A DNA stretch of 11,773 nucleotides from an uncultured Clostridia bacterium (GTDB taxonomy: Bacteria; Bacillota; Clostridia; Christensenellales; Borkfalkiaceae), in NCBI GenBank assembly GCA_947629735.1, contig CANREX010000037.1:1-11773 (forward strand), read 5' to 3'. Positions within the stretch are counted from its first letter, which is position 1. Each line of letters opens with the position of its first letter. A program made the position numbers and the translations under genes. Under the pieces are notes generated by a model, which searched no databases, was not told the DNA's origin, and saw nothing but the letters and a program-made list of their open reading frames with translations. Shown one piece after another: positions 9,438-11,773 of this stretch.

Positions 9438-9468
9438 TCAACCCGCCTGTCAACTGTCCAAAAAACTT

Positions 9469-9526
9469 CAAAAATTTTGCGCTACATAAAATAATTCGCA
9501 CAAAAATTGCGCGCCACATACAATAA
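9469..9526. repeat. Pair of 26-bp direct repeats upstream of the recombinase cassette
   Basis: Positions 9469-9494 and 9501-9526 align without gaps at 22 of 26 bases, with a 32-bp period (about three helical turns). Both start CAAAAATT, share GCGC in the middle, then ACATA and end AATAA. Each carries a -10-like hexamer at the same place (TAAAAT at 9487, TACAAT at 9519). A helically phased pair in front of a recombinase operon would suit binding by a regulator or by the recombinase itself; duplicated promoter DNA is the alternative. Confidence 0.75.
9495..9524 (+). promoter_or_regulatory. Candidate promoter of the small ORF-recombinase cassette
   Basis: TTCGCA (9495-9500) and TACAAT (9519-9524), with an 18-base spacer, form a plausible but imperfect sigma-A-type promoter. 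It would give a leader of about 20-30 bases before the ATG at 9553. The -10 hexamer lies inside the second 26-bp repeat, so anything binding the repeats would compete with RNA polymerase. Confidence 0.35.
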
Positions 9527-9552
9527 AAAGTGACAAAATTCGGGAGGCGCAC

Positions 9553-9756
9553 ATGTCCGAAAATCACTTAAATAGCGGCGCAAGCGGCGGGGCAGTTGTA
9601 TTCAATTACAGCGTAAAAGGCGAAAATTTCACGGTATTCAGGCTTTATTCCGCTCAAAATTCTTGCTTGCCGAACGATTCACACAAGCCCGTTAGATGTC
9701 AGCTTCAAAGCGCAAACACGGAAAATATACGAAACGGCGCGGAAGGCGGCGACTGA
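9553..9756 (+). CDS. Small hypothetical protein, first gene of the recombinase cassette
   Basis: This 67-codon frame has a good ribosome-binding site (GGGAGG at 9542-9547, five bases before the ATG) and stops one base before the recombinase ATG, so the two are probably co-translated. The family is not recognised. Residues about 13-33 (VVFNYSVKGENFTVFRLYSA) could form a beta hairpin, recalling in a general way the small proteins of Tn4451-like elements, but this is not a firm match. The second half is Gln/Asn-rich with little predicted structure. The recombinase frame is also open through this region back to 9617 and encodes a more helix-like stretch, so a frameshift in the small gene is possible. 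A role as regulator or directionality factor would be inferred from position only. Confidence 0.5.
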   Translation: MSENHLNSGASGGAVVFNYSVKGENFTVFRLYSAQNSCLPNDSHKPVRCQLQSANTENIRNGAEGGD

Positions 9757-9757
9757 A

Positions 9758-11320
9758 ATGCTCGGCAAAATCGGTCTGTACATGCGCCTTTCGCGCGACG
9801 ACGAAAGGGCAGGCGAGTCGGCGTCAATAGAAAATCAGCGCAAAATACTGCGGGGTTACGTCCGCGAAAACGGCGGCGTGATAGTGCAGGAGTACGTAGA
9901 CGACGGCTGGTCGGGCACTGATTTTTCCCGCCCCGCAGTTTCCCGCCTGCTCGACGACGCCAAAACGGGCAAAATCGACACAATCATCGTCAAAGACCTC
10001 TCGCGTTTCGGGCGCAACTACATTCAGGTCGGGCAGTATGTTGACTACATTTTCCCCGCGTACGGCATACGTTTTATTGCGTTAAGCGACAACGTCGATA
10101 CCGCCGCGCAAAACAACGGCTCAATGGATATGATGCCCATAATGAACGTCTTTAACGAGTGGCACGCCGCCAATACGAGCAGGAAGATTCGCGCAGTTCT
10201 GGACGCCAACAGACGCGCGGGCAGGTTCACGAATTGGAGTTATCCATACGGCTACAAGGCGGGGAATGACGAAAAACGCACCGCGCAGATAGACGAAAGC
10301 GCGGCGGACGTCGTCAGGCGCATTTATTCAATGAGGCTGCGCGGCTTTACATTAAAGCAAATCGCCCGTACCCTGACGGACGAGGGAACGGAAAACCCCG
10401 CAACGCACTTTGAAAAGCTCGGCGGCGGCAAATCGGCGCGCAAATGCAGCCCGTTCTGGTCGGCAAAGACGGTGAGGGACATCTTGACGAACCCCGTCTA
10501 CGTCGGCACTACGGTGCAGCACAAGACGTCGCGCGTGTCCTACAAAAACCACAAAGTCGTAGCCCTGCCGCCGAGCGAATGGGTGATAAAACGCGGCGCG
10601 CACAGCCCGATAATCGACATAAAAGAATGGAAAGAAGTGCAGCGGATAAACGGCTCTGTCAGGTCGAAATCGGACAAAAACAGTAACGTGCACCTGTTTT
10701 CGGGGCTGCTCGTCTGCCCCGACTGCGGCAAAAAAATGCGCGTTCAGACCTCGCGCTCGGGCGGCTGCCGCTACGTTTGCAGGACGTATAAGGACGTCGG
10801 CAAAAAGTACTGTTCGTCGCACGGGATAGGTGAGGAGGCGCTCGTTGAAGTCATGCAAAAGGAGATTTCCACCTTCCCTCGCAGTAAAGAAATTCTGAGC
10901 GAAAGGGAGAAGAAGCTCGCCGCCCTCGAAAAAGCGAGCACAACCGTGGTCGGGCAGTCGGGATATCTGCGCAAGCGGCTTGCCGAATTGGAAAAGCTGA
11001 TGCGCTCGGCGTTCGAAGCGCGGATACTGAACGACCTGCATGAGGACGAATACGAGAGTTTGATGACCGCCTACCGCGAGGAAAAGAGCAGGTTGGAGCG
11101 CATTTTAAGCAACGCAAAGGACAAATCGCAGACAAAAAAGCCCGCCGCGCCGCCTTTATCCGACAAATGCGCGGGGCAAGATGTAGGGCTCAACCGCGAA
11201 TTACTGCTGCTGTTCGTGGAGCGCATAGAGGTTGGCGAAAGGCAGTCGGACGGCGCGCGGGAGTTGCATATATTTTATAAATTTCCGCCGCAACCCGACG
11301 TATTTGAGCAATCTCCTTGA
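9758..11320 (+). CDS. Large serine recombinase, TndX/TnpX-like, with DUF4368-type C terminus
   Basis: The 520-residue protein is full length for this group. The resolvase domain (about 4-150) has Tyr-Met-Arg-Leu-Ser, with Arg10 and catalytic Ser12, KDLSRFGRNY with Arg83 and Arg86, and the TSRKIRA helix with Arg142 and Arg145. The recombinase DNA-binding domain follows (about 160-300: YPYGYKAG, then FWSAKTVRDILTNPVYVG). The zinc ribbon has CPDC at 320-323, then Cys337, Cys341 and Cys352. A coiled coil at about 381-455 and a DUF4368-like end (LHEDEYESLMTAYREEKSRL; FVERIEVGE) complete it. Such enzymes cut both strands through a serine-DNA link and integrate, excise or invert DNA at short sites, often with a GA crossover dinucleotide. 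No frameshift or lost key residue is seen, so it is likely active. The ATG at 9758 gives the normal N terminus. The gene stops 14 bases before a headless collagen-like frame. Confidence 0.95.
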   Translation: MLGKIGLYMRLSRDDERAGESASIENQRKILRGYVRENGGVIVQEYVDDGWSGTDFSRPAVSRLLDDAKTGKIDTIIVKDLSRFGRNYIQVGQYVDYIFPAYGIRFIALSDNVDTAAQNNGSMDMMPIMNVFNEWHAANTSRKIRAVLDANRRAGRFTNWSYPYGYKAGNDEKRTAQIDESAADVVRRIYSMRLRGFTLKQIARTLTDEGTENPATHFEKLGGGKSARKCSPFWSAKTVRDILTNPVYVGTTVQHKTSRVSYKNHKVVALPPSEWVIKRGAHSPIIDIKEWKEVQRINGSVRSKSDKNSNVHLFSGLLVCPDCGKKMRVQTSRSGGCRYVCRTYKDVGKKYCSSHGIGEEALVEVMQKEISTFPRSKEILSEREKKLAALEKASTTVVGQSGYLRKRLAELEKLMRSAFEARILNDLHEDEYESLMTAYREEKSRLERILSNAKDKSQTKKPAAPPLSDKCAGQDVGLNRELLLLFVERIEVGERQSDGARELHIFYKFPPQPDVFEQSP

Positions 11321-11329
11321 AAAATTTCC

Positions 11330-11349
11330 CATAAATTACGCGATATACA
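11330..11349. repeat. Sequence resembling the upstream 26-bp repeats at the recombinase/collagen junction
   Basis: These 20 bases match 17 positions of the repeat copy at 9501-9522 in the same orientation when two bases are gapped (CA.AAATT.CGCG..A.ATACA). The small ORF and recombinase therefore sit between related sequences about 1.85 kb apart. It could be a cassette-end or recombinase-binding site. The match is short and gapped, so chance is not excluded. Confidence 0.4.
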
Positions 11350-11773
11350 GGTCCGGAAGGTCCTGCGGGTGCAACCGGCGCAACGGGTGCAACAGGTGCA
11401 ACCGGACCGCAGGGTGAAGTCGGTGCAACCGGACCGCAAGGTGAAGTAGGTGCGACAGGACCTCAGGGTGAAGCGGGTGAGGCGGCTACGATAGCCGTCG
11501 GCACTGTCACCACGGGCGACCCCGAAACGGCTGCGGCGGTTGAAAACGTCGGCACGGCGCAAGCGGCAGTATTCAATTTCACCATTCCCCGCGGCGCGAC
11601 AGGTTCGCAGGGTGAAGTCGGTGCAACCGGACCGCAGGGTGAAGTGGGTGCAACCGGACCGCAGGGTGAAGTGGGTGCAACCGGACCGCAAGGCGAAGTC
11701 GGTGCAACCGGACCGCAGGGCGAAGTCGGCGCAACAGGACCGCAGGGCGAAGCGGGTGAGGCGGCTACGATAG
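11335..11773 (+). CDS. Collagen-like (Gly-X-Y) protein fragment lacking a start codon, runs off the right edge
   Basis: The frame opens after a TAA at 11332-11334 and stays open to the window end. Gly-X-Y triplets are perfect at 11350-11484 (15 triplets, GPE GPA GAT..., then GEV GAT GPQ units) and 11593-11763 (19 triplets). Between them is a 36-residue module (11485-11592; ATIAVGTVTTGDPE through VFNFTIPR) of the sort that alternates with collagen blocks in Clostridia and phage-like surface proteins; a second copy begins at 11764. There is no ATG, GTG or TTG before the first Gly and no ribosome-binding site, so the true 5' end is missing here. In-frame GTG codons at 11644 and 11671 sit inside the repeats and are not credible starts. 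Such proteins usually form surface fibres. Either this is a gene beheaded by the recombinase cassette or a rearranged or mis-joined end. Confidence 0.75.
   Translation, partial: MTRYTGPEGPAGATGATGATGATGPQGEVGATGPQGEVGATGPQGEAGEAATIAVGTVTTGDPETAAAVENVGTAQAAVFNFTIPRGATGSQGEVGATGPQGEVGATGPQGEVGATGPQGEVGATGPQGEVGATGPQGEAGEAATI
11348..11365. other. Imperfect palindrome centred on GA at the start of the collagen-like frame
   Basis: The 18 bases CAGGTCCGGAAGGTCCTG pair at six of nine positions around a central GA (11356-11357). TnpX and TndX recombinases are known to cross over at GA dinucleotides, so this could be a target or junction site. The symmetry may also be a by-product of Gly-Pro codons. 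Confidence 0.25.
11413..11745 (+). repeat. 27-bp tandem repeats inside the collagen-like frame
   Basis: The unit encodes Gly-Glu-Val-Gly-Ala-Thr-Gly-Pro-Gln. Two units lie at 11413-11466 and five at 11611-11745, separated by the 36-residue module. Each block ends in a GEAGEA variant (11467 and 11746), giving a higher-order period of 279 bases. Units are nearly identical in DNA as well as protein, differing mostly at third codon positions, which points to recent expansion or exchange. Confidence 0.9.

Larger units (their letters stand above)
9233..9552. other. Non-coding spacer between the operon and the recombinase cassette
   Basis: This 320-base stretch has no convincing gene. In order it holds the terminator hairpin, an AT-rich bit, a strikingly C-rich and CpG-rich stretch (about 9335-9450) with a 17-bp exact repeat, and an AT-rich stretch (about 9455-9540) with a 26-bp repeat pair and a likely promoter. 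Short reading frames here have no ribosome-binding site and low-complexity translations. Confidence 0.7.

Noticed and set aside
9303..9567. Three short overlapping frames on both strands in the spacer
   Set aside because: They have low-complexity translations and no ribosome-binding sites, and they overlap the hairpin and promoter-like repeats; they are not supported as genes.
10352..11041. Long minus-strand frame of 229 codons opposite the recombinase
   Set aside because: The recombinase on the + strand has clear domains and catalytic residues; the antisense frame has no recognisable motif and reflects the GC-rich codon pattern.
11321..11349. Terminator directly after the recombinase
   Set aside because: No stem-loop with a T tract could be found between the recombinase stop and the collagen-like frame.
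11318..11352. Programmed frameshift fusing the recombinase to the collagen-like frame
   Set aside because: The recombinase ends normally for its family, there is no obvious slippery site, and a stop (11332-11334) lies in the collagen frame between them.
11275..11691. Minus-strand reading frame of 138 codons with Cys/Thr/Arg repeats
   Set aside because: It is the antisense shadow of the collagen-like repeats; it has no ribosome-binding site and its repeats only mirror the + strand units.
11593..11763. Regular short repeats that might be read as a CRISPR array
   Set aside because: The repeats are contiguous 27-bp coding units without unique spacers and translate to perfect Gly-X-Y triplets.
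11540..11773. Basic repeat-rich + strand frame (Arg/Val/Lys/Gln pattern)
   Set aside because: It is an out-of-frame reading of the collagen repeats; the Gly-X-Y frame explains the DNA.

Overview
The window looks like chromosomal DNA of a monoderm, Clostridia-like Firmicute, probably an uncultured gut or anaerobic lineage. Supporting signs are a strong AGGAGG ribosome-binding site, a lipobox-type signal peptide on a BspA-type leucine-rich-repeat protein, a TndX/TnpX-like large serine recombinase with a C-terminal DUF4368-type region, a Gly-X-Y collagen-like gene of the kind common in Clostridia, and moderate GC content. No genus can be named from sequence alone. All convincing genes are on the + strand.

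Region 1 (left edge to 9232) is one tightly packed operon: the C-terminal part of a MoxR-family AAA+ ATPase (start outside the window), a DUF58 protein, a membrane-anchored BatA-like VWA protein, a large two-VWA membrane protein with a glutamine-amidotransferase-like fold, and a 955-residue BspA-type LRR lipoprotein. Two junctions are 4-base ATGA overlaps and one is a 4-base gap with a strong Shine-Dalgarno site. MoxR/DUF58/VWA sets are known as ATPase-plus-adaptor systems thought to remodel or activate client proteins at the membrane. The translationally coupled LRR lipoprotein is the unusual member and could be an effector, sensor or client. The operon ends at a 13-bp-stem hairpin (9284-9312).

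Region 2 (9233-9552) is non-coding. It holds the hairpin, a C-rich stretch with an exact 17-bp direct repeat, and a pair of 26-bp direct repeats (22 of 26 identical, 32-bp period), each carrying a -10-like hexamer, just upstream of the next transcription unit.

Region 3 (9553-11320) is a two-gene recombination cassette: a 67-codon small ORF with a good ribosome-binding site, then an apparently intact 520-residue large serine recombinase starting one base after its stop.

Region 4 (11335 to right edge) is a collagen-like reading frame that begins only 14 bases after the recombinase stop, has no usable start codon, and runs off the window. It consists of Gly-X-Y blocks built from 27-bp units, separated by a 36-residue non-collagen module. 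A headless collagen-like gene directly against a recombinase, plus a sequence at 11330-11349 resembling the repeats in front of the cassette, suggests an integration, deletion or inversion junction, or an assembly join in repetitive sequence. This junction is the most interesting part of the window.
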